Shown one piece after another: positions 9,384 to 17,579 of a DNA stretch of 64,000 nucleotides. Made by a program: the position numbers and the translations under genes. Origin of the DNA: an uncultured Alistipes sp. GTDB lineage: Bacteria > Bacteroidota > Bacteroidia > Bacteroidales > Rikenellaceae. The notes under the pieces were generated by a model. That model was not told where the DNA came from. It ran no database searches and saw only the letters and a program-made list of their open reading frames with translations. How positions within the stretch are numbered: position 1 is the stretch's first letter; every line of letters starts with the position of its first letter. The stretch lies in contig CAAGLB010000074.1 in the NCBI GenBank assembly GCA_900770635.1, positions 1-64,000 on the forward strand, written 5' to 3'.

Positions 9384-10907
9384 ATGGATTTTTTTAAGTT
9401 TGATGGTTACGTTTGGCAGCGTCTTTCAGAGATTCTGTGCTACGACGTTACAGCGCCAATGACACTTGCCAGCGGCTTCTTCCTCTTTGCCTTCTTTGTG
9501 TTTGGCATCGGATATATGGCTGTGCGCAATCGCAGGGTGGCTCGCACGATATATGTCGCTGCGGTGTCGCTATACTTCTACTATAAGGTTTCGGGATTGT
9601 TCGTTTTGTTGTTGCTGTTTGTGGCAACAAGCGACTATCTCATAGGCCGACGTGTTGCCAAGCTTCGAGATGCACAGCGCAGCGCCCGCCCCTGGGTTGC
9701 ACTTAGTGTTGTTATCAATGTCTTGATTCTTGCCTACTTCAAGGCTGGCGGACACTTCGAGACTGCCGTTAACAACATCTTTGGCAATGGCACTATCAAC
9801 TTCGGCGAGATATTGGTGCCTGCGGGTGTGTCGTTCTTTGTCTTTCAGTCGATATCCTATGTCATCGATATTTCACGAGGCGTTATTGCCCCAGTGAAGC
9901 GATATGCCGACTACCTCTTTTTGTTGAGCTTCTTCCCTAAGGTCTTTCTCGGACCTCTTGTGCGCAACAAGGAGTTTATCCCACAGATCGAGAGCGAGAG
10001 GCTTGTTGTCACTCGTGATGATCTTGGACGTGCAGCATGGCTCATCGCCTGTGGTCTTGTCAAGTATGGCGTTATAGCCAAGGCTATCGATGTGTTGCTG
10101 CTCATCCCCTCTGTGTCTGGCGAGTTTGGCGATAGCGGTGTGGTTATGCTGGTGGCACTTATGGGCTTTGGCATCCGCCTATATTGCGACTTTTCGGGTT
10201 ACTCCGACATGGCCATAGGTATTGCCCTTATGATGGGCTATAAGCTCCCCGATAACTTCGATGCGCCCTATAAGTCGGCAACAATCACCGAGTTCTGGCG
10301 CAGATGGCATATATCGCTCTCGACATGGCTTCGTGACTATGTCTACATCTCGCTTGGTGGCAACCGCAAGGGACGTGTGCGAACATATATCAACTTGCTA
10401 ATCACAATGTTTGTGTGCGCTATGTGGCATAAGGTCAATTTGCCATACGTTGCTTGGGGCTTGTTGCAGGGTAGTGGCCTTGCGCTCCATAAGTTGTGGT
10501 TGGAGAGTGTTCCTGGTGCTAAGGTGTCGGGCAAGGATATGAAGCTCGGCTGGCGTATCGTAGCTACGTTTAGCTGTTATAGTTTCATTACACTCACATG
10601 GTCGATGCTCTGCATGGACACGTGGGAGGGTGTTGCCGATATGTTCACCAAGATATTCACTAACTTCTCGGCTGTCGAGTTCATGACTCTGGTCCATAAG
10701 GCGGGATTTGCTCTCGTATTGGTTGCCATAGGCTATGTTTTGCACTTCTTACCTAAGAGACTCAATGGCACGTTTGTTGGCCTGGTTACTCGCTTGGGCT
10801 TTGTAGGCCAGCTTGTTATAGTTATTGTTGCCATTTGGCTTGTCATGCAGGCACAACTCATGCTTGCGGGCGATGGTGGTGGCTTGCCTGTCTATGCTGC
10901 CTTTTAA
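9384..10907 (+). CDS. MBOAT family membrane O-acyltransferase (AlgI/DltB-like)
   Basis: A 507-residue polytopic membrane protein of the MBOAT superfamily, whose AlgI/DltB branch exports acyl groups for modification of cell-surface polymers. Diagnostic features are FWRRWHISLSTWLRDYV, then SLGGNRKG, and the invariant active-site histidine His349 in MWHKVNLPYVAWG. About ten to twelve hydrophobic segments are visible. It follows the SGNH gene by 30 nt and precedes a PAP2-family gene by 13 nt, so the three form an operon. The donor (acetyl or other acyl) and acceptor cannot be read from the sequence. Confidence 0.88.
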   Translation: MDFFKFDGYVWQRLSEILCYDVTAPMTLASGFFLFAFFVFGIGYMAVRNRRVARTIYVAAVSLYFYYKVSGLFVLLLLFVATSDYLIGRRVAKLRDAQRSARPWVALSVVINVLILAYFKAGGHFETAVNNIFGNGTINFGEILVPAGVSFFVFQSISYVIDISRGVIAPVKRYADYLFLLSFFPKVFLGPLVRNKEFIPQIESERLVVTRDDLGRAAWLIACGLVKYGVIAKAIDVLLLIPSVSGEFGDSGVVMLVALMGFGIRLYCDFSGYSDMAIGIALMMGYKLPDNFDAPYKSATITEFWRRWHISLSTWLRDYVYISLGGNRKGRVRTYINLLITMFVCAMWHKVNLPYVAWGLLQGSGLALHKLWLESVPGAKVSGKDMKLGWRIVATFSCYSFITLTWSMLCMDTWEGVADMFTKIFTNFSAVEFMTLVHKAGFALVLVAIGYVLHFLPKRLNGTFVGLVTRLGFVGQLVIVIVAIWLVMQAQLMLAGDGGGLPVYAAF

Positions 10908-10920
10908 TCTTGTTGTGGAT

Positions 10921-11511
10921 ATGAATAGCATTACTTGGGATTGGCCACTCTTCGAGCTCTTGAACTTCGATGGCCCAGCACCGCTCGACAAGGCGATGAT
11001 TCTTGTTTCGGGCATCAAGTTCTGGATTCCGCTGTATGTCCTTATTATATATATGGTATGGCGTCGCTATTCGTGGCGTGGTGTTGTGGCGCTCCTCGTG
11101 GCTATGGGCGTTGCTATAGGTTTTGCCGACATCATCTCGGGAATATTTAAGCATCAGGGACTGCTCAAAGACCTGTGGCCCGATTTCCCTGCACGCCGCC
11201 GACCTATGCATAGCGAGGGCCTCGAGTTCTTTACTAATGGCTATGGCAATGCGGGGCTCAATGGCTCGGTGTCGGGACACGCTGCCACGATTGTGGCAAT
11301 AGCGCTGCTCTCCTCGCTTGTCGTCCGACGACGATGGTTTAGTGTGATGATGGCGGCTGTTGCCATATTGGTCTGCTACTCGCGCATATATCTCGCCTGT
11401 CACTTTCCGCAGGATCTGTTGCTTGGAGCGTTGCTCGGAGTTGTTGCGGCGACGATAGGATTTTGGCTCTTCGGGGCATGGCTTAAAATACCATGTAAGA
11501 GGCAAAACTGA
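10921..11511 (+). CDS. PAP2-superfamily membrane phosphatase
   Basis: A 196-residue membrane phosphatase with the three PAP2 signature blocks: KHQ...RRRP near residues 75-95, SGHAA near 117-121, and SRIYLACHFPQD near 158-169 (Arg, His and Asp of the third motif). Such enzymes remove phosphate from undecaprenyl diphosphate, phosphatidic acid or lipid A. I chose the ATG at 10921, 13 nt after the MBOAT stop; the frame is open upstream, but that part lies inside the MBOAT gene. The operon position suggests it serves the same envelope-modification process or recycles its lipid carrier. Confidence 0.85.
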   Translation: MNSITWDWPLFELLNFDGPAPLDKAMILVSGIKFWIPLYVLIIYMVWRRYSWRGVVALLVAMGVAIGFADIISGIFKHQGLLKDLWPDFPARRRPMHSEGLEFFTNGYGNAGLNGSVSGHAATIVAIALLSSLVVRRRWFSVMMAAVAILVCYSRIYLACHFPQDLLLGALLGVVAATIGFWLFGAWLKIPCKRQN

Positions 11512-11515
11512 GAGA

Positions 11516-11551
11516 AGATGCGCTACAGATAGCTGTGGCGCATCTTTTTTT
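11516..11551 (+). terminator. Rho-independent terminator after the PAP2 gene
   Basis: AGATGCGCTACAG (11516-11528) pairs with CTGTGGCGCATCT (11533-11545) across an ATAG loop, followed by a run of T. One G-T pair is present. It ends the SGNH-MBOAT-PAP2 operon. Confidence 0.88.
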
Positions 11552-11637
11552 CGTTTGTGGATAAAGTGTCGAAAAAATAGTTGCTGTTTAGGGGTAATAT
11601 CCCACGAAAAATCACGAATTTTGTATGCCTGAATTAT

Positions 11638-11659
11638 CCCCCAAATCGCAAAATGGGGG
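11638..11659 (+). other. Small inverted repeat upstream of nrdJ
   Basis: CCCCCA (11638-11643) and TGGGGG (11654-11659) form a 6-bp G/C stem with a 10-nt A-rich loop, 65 nt before the nrdJ start. The gap 11552-11723 otherwise shows only AT-rich DNA; GAATTTTG at 11616-11623 is a one-mismatch -7 candidate without a -33 partner. Confidence 0.35.
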
Positions 11660-11723
11660 TGCGACAACGGCTTGTGAATATCGGTTCATGTAATGCGAAA
11701 ACAATAATAAAAACAATATAACA

Positions 11724-14276
11724 ATGACTCAAAAACCTAATAATGAACAGCTTAAGACGGTGAAGTACGAAGATGCCGTTGCAGCATCAAAGGAGTACTT
11801 TGCAGGTGACGACCTCGCCGCACAGGTGTGGGTGAGCAAGTATGCACTCAAAGACTCGTTTGGCAACATCTTCGAGTCATCGCCTGAGGATATGCACAAT
11901 CGTATCGCTGAGGAGCTTGCTCGTATCGAGAGTAACTATCCTAATGGCCTTAGCCGTCAGGAGATATTTGAGCTTCTCGACCACTTCCGCTATGTAATCC
12001 CACAGGGTGGCCCAATGACAGGTATCGGCAACAACTTGCAGGTGGCATCGTTGTCAAACTGCTTTGTTATCGGCCATAAGAATCCTGCCGACTCGTATGG
12101 TGGTATCTTCCGTATGGACGAGGAGCAGGTGCAGCTTATGAAGCGTCGAGGTGGCGTGGGCCACGACCTCTCGCACATACGTCCTACTGGTAGCCCCGTG
12201 CTCAACTCAGCACTCACCTCTACGGGTATCGTGCCATTCATGGAGCGCTACTCAAACTCTACACGTGAGGTAGCCCAGGATGGTCGTCGTGGTGCGTTGA
12301 TGCTCTCGTTGCTCATCAAGCACCCTGATGCTGAGCGATTTATCGACGCTAAGGTCGACACAGGCAAGGTTACTGGCGCTAACGTATCTATCAAGATTGA
12401 CGACGAGTTTATGCGTGCTGCATTGGCGGGTGAGTCATACCGTCAGCAGTTCCCAGTAGCTGCCGAGGAGCCAATCTTCACTCAGAATATCGATGCCAAG
12501 AAGCTTTGGGATAAGATCATACACAACGCTTGGAAGTCTGCCGAGCCAGGTGTGTTGTTCTGGGATACTATCATACGTGAGAGTGTGCCCGACTGCTATG
12601 CCGACGAGGGCTTCCGCACAGTGTCTACCAACCCTTGTGGCGAGATTCCATTGTGCCCTTACGACAGCTGCCGCCTCTTGGCTCTCAACCTCCTAAGCTA
12701 TGTTGAGAACCCATTTACCGATAAGGCTAAGTTCAACTTCGACCTCTTCAAGAGTCACGTTGCTAAGGCTATGCACCTCATGGACGACATCATCGACCTT
12801 GAGTTGGAAAAGGTTGAGCTTATCATCTCTAAGATTGCCTCAGATCCTGAGGACGACGATGTTCGTCGTGTAGAGCTCGAGCTCTGGAAGAAGATTAAGG
12901 ATATGGCGTTGAAGGGCCGTCGTACAGGCCTCGGCATCACCGCTGAGGGCGATATGTTGGCAGCCCTCGGCCTACGCTATGGTTCGGAGGAGGCTATCGA
13001 CTTCGCTGTTAATGTTCACAAGACCTTGGCTGTCGAGGCTTACCGTGCATCTACCATCATGGCTAAGGAGCGTGGTGCCTTTGGTGTTTATAACTTCGAG
13101 AAGGAGCAGGGCAACCCAATGGTTGAGCGCATCTGCGAGGCAGCTCCTGAACTTCGTGAGATGATGAAGGAGTATGGACGTCGTAACATCGCTATGCTCA
13201 CCATCGCACCTACTGGCACAACATCGCTCATGTCACAGACAACATCTGGTATCGAGCCAGTGTTCCGCCCAGTATATAAGCGTCGCCGCAAGATCAATCC
13301 ATCGGACAAGGACCAGACAGCAACATTTGTTGACGAGACTGGCGAGAAGTTCGTTGAGTACTACGTCTTCCACCATCAGTTCATCAAGTGGTTGGAAATC
13401 AATGGCTACGACACCTCACGCCTCCAGTCAATCTCTGAGGATGAGCTCAACGAGTGGCTCAAGGCGTCGCCATACTATAAGGCTACTGCTAACGATATCG
13501 ACTGGGTTGCTAAGGTTAAGATGCAGGGTGCTATCCAGAAGTGGGTTGACCACTCTATCTCTGTCACTGTGAACCTCCCTAACGAGGTCAGCGAGGAGCT
13601 TGTTGCCGACGTATATCGCACAGCGTGGGAGTCTGGCTGTAAGGGTATTACCGTATATCGTGATGGCTGCCGTGATGGCGTGCTTCTCGACGTTAAGGAT
13701 AAGGGCAATGCTAAGAAGAGCTGCTCAAGCTCTGAGTCTATCCGCCGCCCAGAGTCTATCCCTGCCGACATCGTACGTTTCAAGAACGGCTCTGAGGACT
13801 GGATCGCCTTCGTTGGTAAGCAGGACGACCGCCCTTACGAGATCTTCACTGGTAAGATTGAGGAGGATGCTATGTATATCCCTAAGACCATTAAGAGCGG
13901 TCAGATTTTGAAGGTACACGAGAAGGATGGCTCTAAGCGCTATGACTTCCAGTACCAGGATCGCTACGGATATATCAATACTATCGGTGGTATCTCACGC
14001 CTCTTCGACGAGGAGTTCTGGAACTATGCTAAGCTCATCTCTGGCGTGTTGCGCTACGGCATGCCTATCGATAAGGTTGTTCAGCTTGTTGACGGCTTGC
14101 ACCTTGACTCAGAGACTATCAACACATGGAAGAACGGTGTTGAGCGTGCCTTGAAGCAGTATATCAAGGACGGCACCCGAGGCAAGGGCCGTTGTCCACA
14201 GTGTGGTCAGGAGAACATGGCCTACCAGAATGGTTGTTTGACATGTATGGCATGTGGATATTCAAAATGCAGCTAA
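11724..14276 (+). CDS. nrdJ: Adenosylcobalamin-dependent (class II) ribonucleotide reductase
   Basis: An 850-residue enzyme that reduces ribonucleoside di- or triphosphates to deoxyribonucleotides with a radical generated from coenzyme B12, so it needs no oxygen and no small subunit. The finger-loop signature NPCGE places Cys305 and Glu307 at the active site, and Cys113 in LSNCFVIG fits the first redox cysteine. The phosphate-binding loop APTGTTSLMSQTTSGIEP lies near 490-510. Residues about 670-790 fit the TSCPD domain found after class II reductases. A C-terminal tail with CPQC and CMAC pairs (about 828-850) probably carries the swinging thiols. It is monocistronic, and its stop codon begins the structured 3' element described below. 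Confidence 0.95.
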   Translation: MTQKPNNEQLKTVKYEDAVAASKEYFAGDDLAAQVWVSKYALKDSFGNIFESSPEDMHNRIAEELARIESNYPNGLSRQEIFELLDHFRYVIPQGGPMTGIGNNLQVASLSNCFVIGHKNPADSYGGIFRMDEEQVQLMKRRGGVGHDLSHIRPTGSPVLNSALTSTGIVPFMERYSNSTREVAQDGRRGALMLSLLIKHPDAERFIDAKVDTGKVTGANVSIKIDDEFMRAALAGESYRQQFPVAAEEPIFTQNIDAKKLWDKIIHNAWKSAEPGVLFWDTIIRESVPDCYADEGFRTVSTNPCGEIPLCPYDSCRLLALNLLSYVENPFTDKAKFNFDLFKSHVAKAMHLMDDIIDLELEKVELIISKIASDPEDDDVRRVELELWKKIKDMALKGRRTGLGITAEGDMLAALGLRYGSEEAIDFAVNVHKTLAVEAYRASTIMAKERGAFGVYNFEKEQGNPMVERICEAAPELREMMKEYGRRNIAMLTIAPTGTTSLMSQTTSGIEPVFRPVYKRRRKINPSDKDQTATFVDETGEKFVEYYVFHHQFIKWLEINGYDTSRLQSISEDELNEWLKASPYYKATANDIDWVAKVKMQGAIQKWVDHSISVTVNLPNEVSEELVADVYRTAWESGCKGITVYRDGCRDGVLLDVKDKGNAKKSCSSSESIRRPESIPADIVRFKNGSEDWIAFVGKQDDRPYEIFTGKIEEDAMYIPKTIKSGQILKVHEKDGSKRYDFQYQDRYGYINTIGGISRLFDEEFWNYAKLISGVLRYGMPIDKVVQLVDGLHLDSETINTWKNGVERALKQYIKDGTRGKGRCPQCGQENMAYQNGCLTCMACGYSKCS

Positions 14277-14400
14277 TTTAGCGTGATAGTGGCGCATTAG
14301 CGACACTTCAATCAAAGCTCCGAATGAGCAGTACGTAGAGTACAGCCCATCCGGAGCTTTTTCATGTCAGTGCCACTTCTGCACCACTCTAACGCTAAAT
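14274..14400 (+). ncRNA. Structured 3' element, copy A (after nrdJ)
   Basis: The element begins at the nrdJ stop codon. A small hairpin (CGC-ATTA-GCG, about 14293-14302) is followed by a long one: AAAGCTCCG (14314-14322) pairs with CGGAGCTTT (14352-14360), enclosing ATGAGC/GCCCAT and an apical GTAC-GTAGA-GTAC, with a T-run after it. The whole is closed by an imperfect outer stem: ATTTAGCG (14276-14283) is complementary to CGCTAAAT (14393-14400), and pairing continues inward for about 21 positions. Copies B (18086-17993, minus) and C (58535-58668) keep the inner architecture with different arm sequences. It could act as a terminator, a 3'-UTR RNA or a mobile palindromic repeat. I do not recognise a named family. 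Confidence 0.6.
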
Positions 14401-14543
14401 CCTTCTCGCAGCCCATCGTCGGGATTTTTGTTGAGCGACACTATCTACTACCTTCTAACGCTAAATTTCTCTTTTAGTCCATCCGGAGCTTTTTCATGTC
14501 AGTGCCACTCCTGCACCACTCTAACGCTAAATCCTTCTCGCAG
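14345..14543 (+). repeat. Three tandem 66-bp units derived from the right half of copy A
   Basis: Units start at 14345, 14411 and 14477. Units 1 and 3 are nearly identical over 65 bp (14347-14411 versus 14479-14543, one mismatch). Unit 2 keeps the frame GCCCATC, a T-run, then CTACTACCTTCTAACG and CTAAAT, but has a different hairpin-arm sequence. Unit 2 resembles the tail of copy C more than it resembles its neighbours. No CRISPR-like repeat/spacer organisation is seen. Confidence 0.75.
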
Positions 14544-14554
14544 TTCCCCCTCCC

Positions 14555-14582
14555 CTGTCATCCTGAGCGCAGCGAAGGATCT
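14555..14582 (+). repeat. Widespread TGTCATCCTGAGC-type intergenic repeat
   Basis: The segment reads TGTCATCCTGAGCGCAGC followed by GAAGGATCT. From general knowledge, this short imperfect palindrome (ATCCT...AGGAT ends) recurs in intergenic DNA of many unrelated bacterial genomes. It is a single copy here, between the tandem units and the promoter of the next gene. Confidence 0.6.
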
Positions 14583-14614
14583 CCTCCTCCTCCCCACAAA
14601 TTATTACAAAAAAT

Positions 14615-14646
14615 GTTGGTCGGTTGCGAAAAAAATCCTATATTTG
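14615..14646 (+). promoter_or_regulatory. Promoter of the DUF6562-type lipoprotein gene
   Basis: The -7 box TATATTTG (14639-14646) matches TAnnTTTG, and GTTG (14615-14618) sits 20 nt upstream as the -33 element. The predicted transcript has a long leader of about 160 nt (14653-14812). That leader contains GC-rich self-complementary pieces, for example CCGAC near 14698 against GTCGG near 14754. Confidence 0.65.
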
Positions 14647-14812
14647 CATAACTGTAGGAGTGTGTATAATGCTCTGAATGTGAGCTGTTTGATGCTCCGA
14701 CCGCCGATAATGCGCTGCGTAGCAGACGCTTAGCCTGCGCTGTGGCCTCATGTCGGTTGGCCATCAAGCTAATAAAAAAGGATAAATTAAGAATTAAAAA
14801 TATTGCACTATA

Positions 14813-16816
14813 ATGAAAAAACTTTTAGTATTGGCTTTGGTGGTCTTTGGTTTGGCTGCCTGCCAGACAGAGCCCCAGTTCGATGTTCAGATGGGCGGCG
14901 AGCAGGAGGTTATGCTCACCGTGTCGCTCCCCGAGGCTACTCGTGCTAACAGCGCTGATGGTTTCGACATCAACCATCTTGGCGACTACAGCTTGCGCTA
15001 CATCCTTGAGGTGTACCGTGTTAACGACGATGAGACTGTTTTGTATGACACATGCCAGCGTTTCGTGGAGACATCGGATGACACATCAATGGTATTCCCA
15101 GTACGTCTTGCTCCTGGCTACGACTATCGCATCGTTGCTTGGACCGATATCGTTGAGAAGAGCGCAGCAGATCCTAAGGCAGACCGCTGCTACAAGACAA
15201 CCGCCGGTTTGGATGCAGTTGAGATTATCGATGGTATGTGGAAGCCTATGGACGAGACTCGCGATGCTTATACATACGTGAAGGTTGTTGATAACTTCAG
15301 CAGCGCATCTGACCTCGACATGACTCTTACACGTCCTTTCGCTAAGGTGCGTGTTGTCGCTACCGATATCGAGGACATCCGCAAGGTTGGTCTTGTGCCT
15401 ACAACTGCAACCGTAGAGTATGGCCAGGATATGTACTTCAAGTACAACGCCGTAGCTGACATCGAGAACAAGGGTGCTGCAAATGATGCAAGAGCAAAGA
15501 GCCACACATTCACATATACAACTACCGCTACTCAGTACGTTGATAACAATGGCGAGTACACTCTTTTCTCTGACTACATCTTCGTTCCAGAGTCTGGCAC
15601 TGCTAAGTTCTCACTTAACGTATATGCAGATGCAAACCAGTTAATGCTTATCAAGAATAACAACTTCAACACTGAGATTTTCGTTGAGCGCAACAAGCTC
15701 ACAACTATCAAGGGTGATGTTCTTACTATTGGTGGTGATGTTAAGGTTGAGGTTGAGAACGACCTCGGCATTAAGGAGGAGATTAGCTACGTTGATACTA
15801 TCGAGAGCTTGCAGGATAAGATCAACAACGCCCCAGATGGCACAAGCACCAAAATCGTTCTTGGCGGCGATGTAGCTATCGAGGTTACAACACGTGCTGA
15901 GAGCACGTATGGTCTTATTATTCCTGCTAGTAAGGTTATTGTTCTTGACCTTAACGGCCACACTATCAGCCAGACTAAGGCTCAGAGCGGCAAGTATGCT
16001 ATGATTGAGAACAATGGTACTCTCACCATCTGCAACACTGCAAACACAAATGGTGTTATCTCTTATGGTGACACAGCTATTCTTACAGCTGATGTAGGTT
16101 ACGTTTCTAACACTATCAGTAACAGCGGTGTTCTAACAATCAACGGTGGTACTATCGAGAACAACAGTTCTGCTACTGTTGCAGCTAATGGTTACCCACA
16201 CCCAATTGACAACTCTGGAACGTTGACCATCAATGGCGGTATTTTCACAAACAACGCTGATTACAGTTCAATGCGTATTTGGTGCACAACTGACGATGAC
16301 ACTAATGTTACTATCAATGGTGGTACTTTCAACGGTTCTATTGATTTCCAGACTCCAAATGCAAAAGCCAACAAGGGTACTTTGACCATCAAGGGTGGTA
16401 CTTTCAACGCTGATACATACACTAATTGTGCAGTACGTCTTCTTGGCTTTGGTGCCGATGTAGACGAGATGAACGGCTACATCGAGGGTGGTAATTTCAA
16501 TGGTGCTATTGCGTTGAAAAATTGGAGTGGCAGCGAGTTAAACTCTAAGGTATTTAACATCACTGGCGGTACATTTACTGTAGACCCATCAGAGTTTGTA
16601 GATGACAACTATGCTGTTGAAGAGAACAATGGTATATGGACTGTTGGAACTCCTATTGCAAAGGTTGGTAATACCAAATATTGCACCATTGACAAGGCTA
16701 TCGCAATTGGACTAACAACTCAACCCTTACATTACTTGCCGATGTTACACTTAGCGATGTTATCAAAATCAGTTCTACTGAGATGCACACCCTTGATCTC
16801 GGCACATACACATTAA
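14813..16816 (+). CDS. DUF6562-type surface lipoprotein, 5' part of a frameshifted gene
   Basis: The 667-codon 5' part of a surface lipoprotein. The signal peptide ends in LAAC (Cys17). Residues about 30-310 look like the DUF6562 domain of Bacteroidales lipoproteins (VMLTVSLPEATRA, then LAPGYDYRIVAWTDI). From about 330 the chain becomes a right-handed beta-helix-like array of LTINGGTF-type repeats. Near 16711 the reading frame changes: the last 35 or so residues (after DKAIAIG) are out of frame, while the other frame reads NNSTLTLLADVTLSD, as expected for this family. Restoring one base would join it to the following fragment and give 891 residues. Its role is probably adhesion or matrix contact, inferred only. 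Confidence 0.75.
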   Translation: MKKLLVLALVVFGLAACQTEPQFDVQMGGEQEVMLTVSLPEATRANSADGFDINHLGDYSLRYILEVYRVNDDETVLYDTCQRFVETSDDTSMVFPVRLAPGYDYRIVAWTDIVEKSAADPKADRCYKTTAGLDAVEIIDGMWKPMDETRDAYTYVKVVDNFSSASDLDMTLTRPFAKVRVVATDIEDIRKVGLVPTTATVEYGQDMYFKYNAVADIENKGAANDARAKSHTFTYTTTATQYVDNNGEYTLFSDYIFVPESGTAKFSLNVYADANQLMLIKNNNFNTEIFVERNKLTTIKGDVLTIGGDVKVEVENDLGIKEEISYVDTIESLQDKINNAPDGTSTKIVLGGDVAIEVTTRAESTYGLIIPASKVIVLDLNGHTISQTKAQSGKYAMIENNGTLTICNTANTNGVISYGDTAILTADVGYVSNTISNSGVLTINGGTIENNSSATVAANGYPHPIDNSGTLTINGGIFTNNADYSSMRIWCTTDDDTNVTINGGTFNGSIDFQTPNAKANKGTLTIKGGTFNADTYTNCAVRLLGFGADVDEMNGYIEGGNFNGAIALKNWSGSELNSKVFNITGGTFTVDPSEFVDDNYAVEENNGIWTVGTPIAKVGNTKYCTIDKAIAIGLTTQPLHYLPMLHLAMLSKSVLLRCTPLISAHTH

Positions 16817-17487
16817 CATCTGCTAAGAGCAAGAATGCCATCGAGATTATTAACAATGGCCGTTCAAGCGCAAGCTATACATTGGATATTAAGGCAGATG
16901 CAACAAATCCTGGTGGTATTACTGCTAGTTCAGCTGTTGTAAAAACTACAGGTAAATCAGGTGTTAAGGACCGTCCTATCATTCGATTCTACAATGGTGT
17001 GTTCAATGCAGGCAATATCATTAACCATGGCGGAAGTAACGGCACCAACTCTCCACAGTTTACTTTCTATGACGGCGTATATAATGGTAATATCTCAACC
17101 AATCGTGCTATCTGCATCTTTGAGGGAGGCACATTCAATGGCAAGTTCTATATGTCAGTTGACTCTTCTTCATATGCAAGAATTGGTGGTGGTAAATTCA
17201 AGTATATGGACAATCTTTATGGATCTGCATTAAATAGCGATAAGTTTACCATCGGTTCCGCAAAGAAAGTGTTTGACCGTGGTGTCTACGTAGACGATGA
17301 AGGTTACATTGTTGTGGGTGGTCCTGTAATTACTGAGTTCGGAGATAAGTTTGAAGCCAAAGCAACAAATGCATCGAAAGCTGGATCATATCTAACATAC
17401 AGTAGCGCAGCAAGTAATGGTCTCTATTACACAAATGCTGAGATGGCTAAAACTAAGCACGGTGAGGCAAATGTAGTACTAAAATAA
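16783..17487 (+). CDS. 3' part of the frameshifted beta-helix lipoprotein
   Basis: This continues the preceding gene in the -1 frame. The annotated ATG is just the first methionine after the shift; the same frame is open and protein-like back to about 16710. It carries further beta-helix repeats (FYNGVFNAG, FYDGVYNGN, FEGGTFNGK) and ends in a short beta tail without a sortase or type IX C-terminal signal that I can recognise. On its own it lacks a signal peptide and would not be exported. The two parts together span 2675 nt, one base short of an intact 891-codon gene. Confidence 0.65.
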   Translation: MHTLDLGTYTLTSAKSKNAIEIINNGRSSASYTLDIKADATNPGGITASSAVVKTTGKSGVKDRPIIRFYNGVFNAGNIINHGGSNGTNSPQFTFYDGVYNGNISTNRAICIFEGGTFNGKFYMSVDSSSYARIGGGKFKYMDNLYGSALNSDKFTIGSAKKVFDRGVYVDDEGYIVVGGPVITEFGDKFEAKATNASKAGSYLTYSSAASNGLYYTNAEMAKTKHGEANVVLK

Positions 17488-17539
17488 TCGATTGATTAGG
17501 CACTTATGCGCAATGCATAATGACTTAAACCTATTAAAT

Positions 17540-17570
17540 AATGGATGGTAAATAAACTTTGCCATCCATT
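17540..17570 (+). other. Hairpin after the broken lipoprotein gene
   Basis: AATGGATGG (17540-17548) pairs with CCATCCATT (17562-17570) over a 13-nt loop. It lies between the stop codon and the stronger terminator at 17580. Confidence 0.45.
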
Positions 17571-17579
17571 GTTCCTTTT

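Noticed and set aside
10858..11667. A 269-codon minus-strand frame opposite the PAP2 gene
   Set aside because: It is antisense to three conserved PAP2 motifs and crosses a terminator; it is a composition shadow.
14345..14543. Could the 66-bp units be a CRISPR array?
   Set aside because: Units are contiguous, only three, with no constant repeat/variable spacer alternation and no cas genes in the window.
14428..14733. A 101-codon open frame after nrdJ
   Set aside because: It runs through the tandem 66-bp units, the intergenic repeat and a promoter; its composition follows the repeats.
16700..16790. Programmed ribosomal frameshift in the lipoprotein gene
   Set aside because: I see no slippery heptamer or downstream pseudoknot signal; a simple one-base loss or sequence error is more likely.
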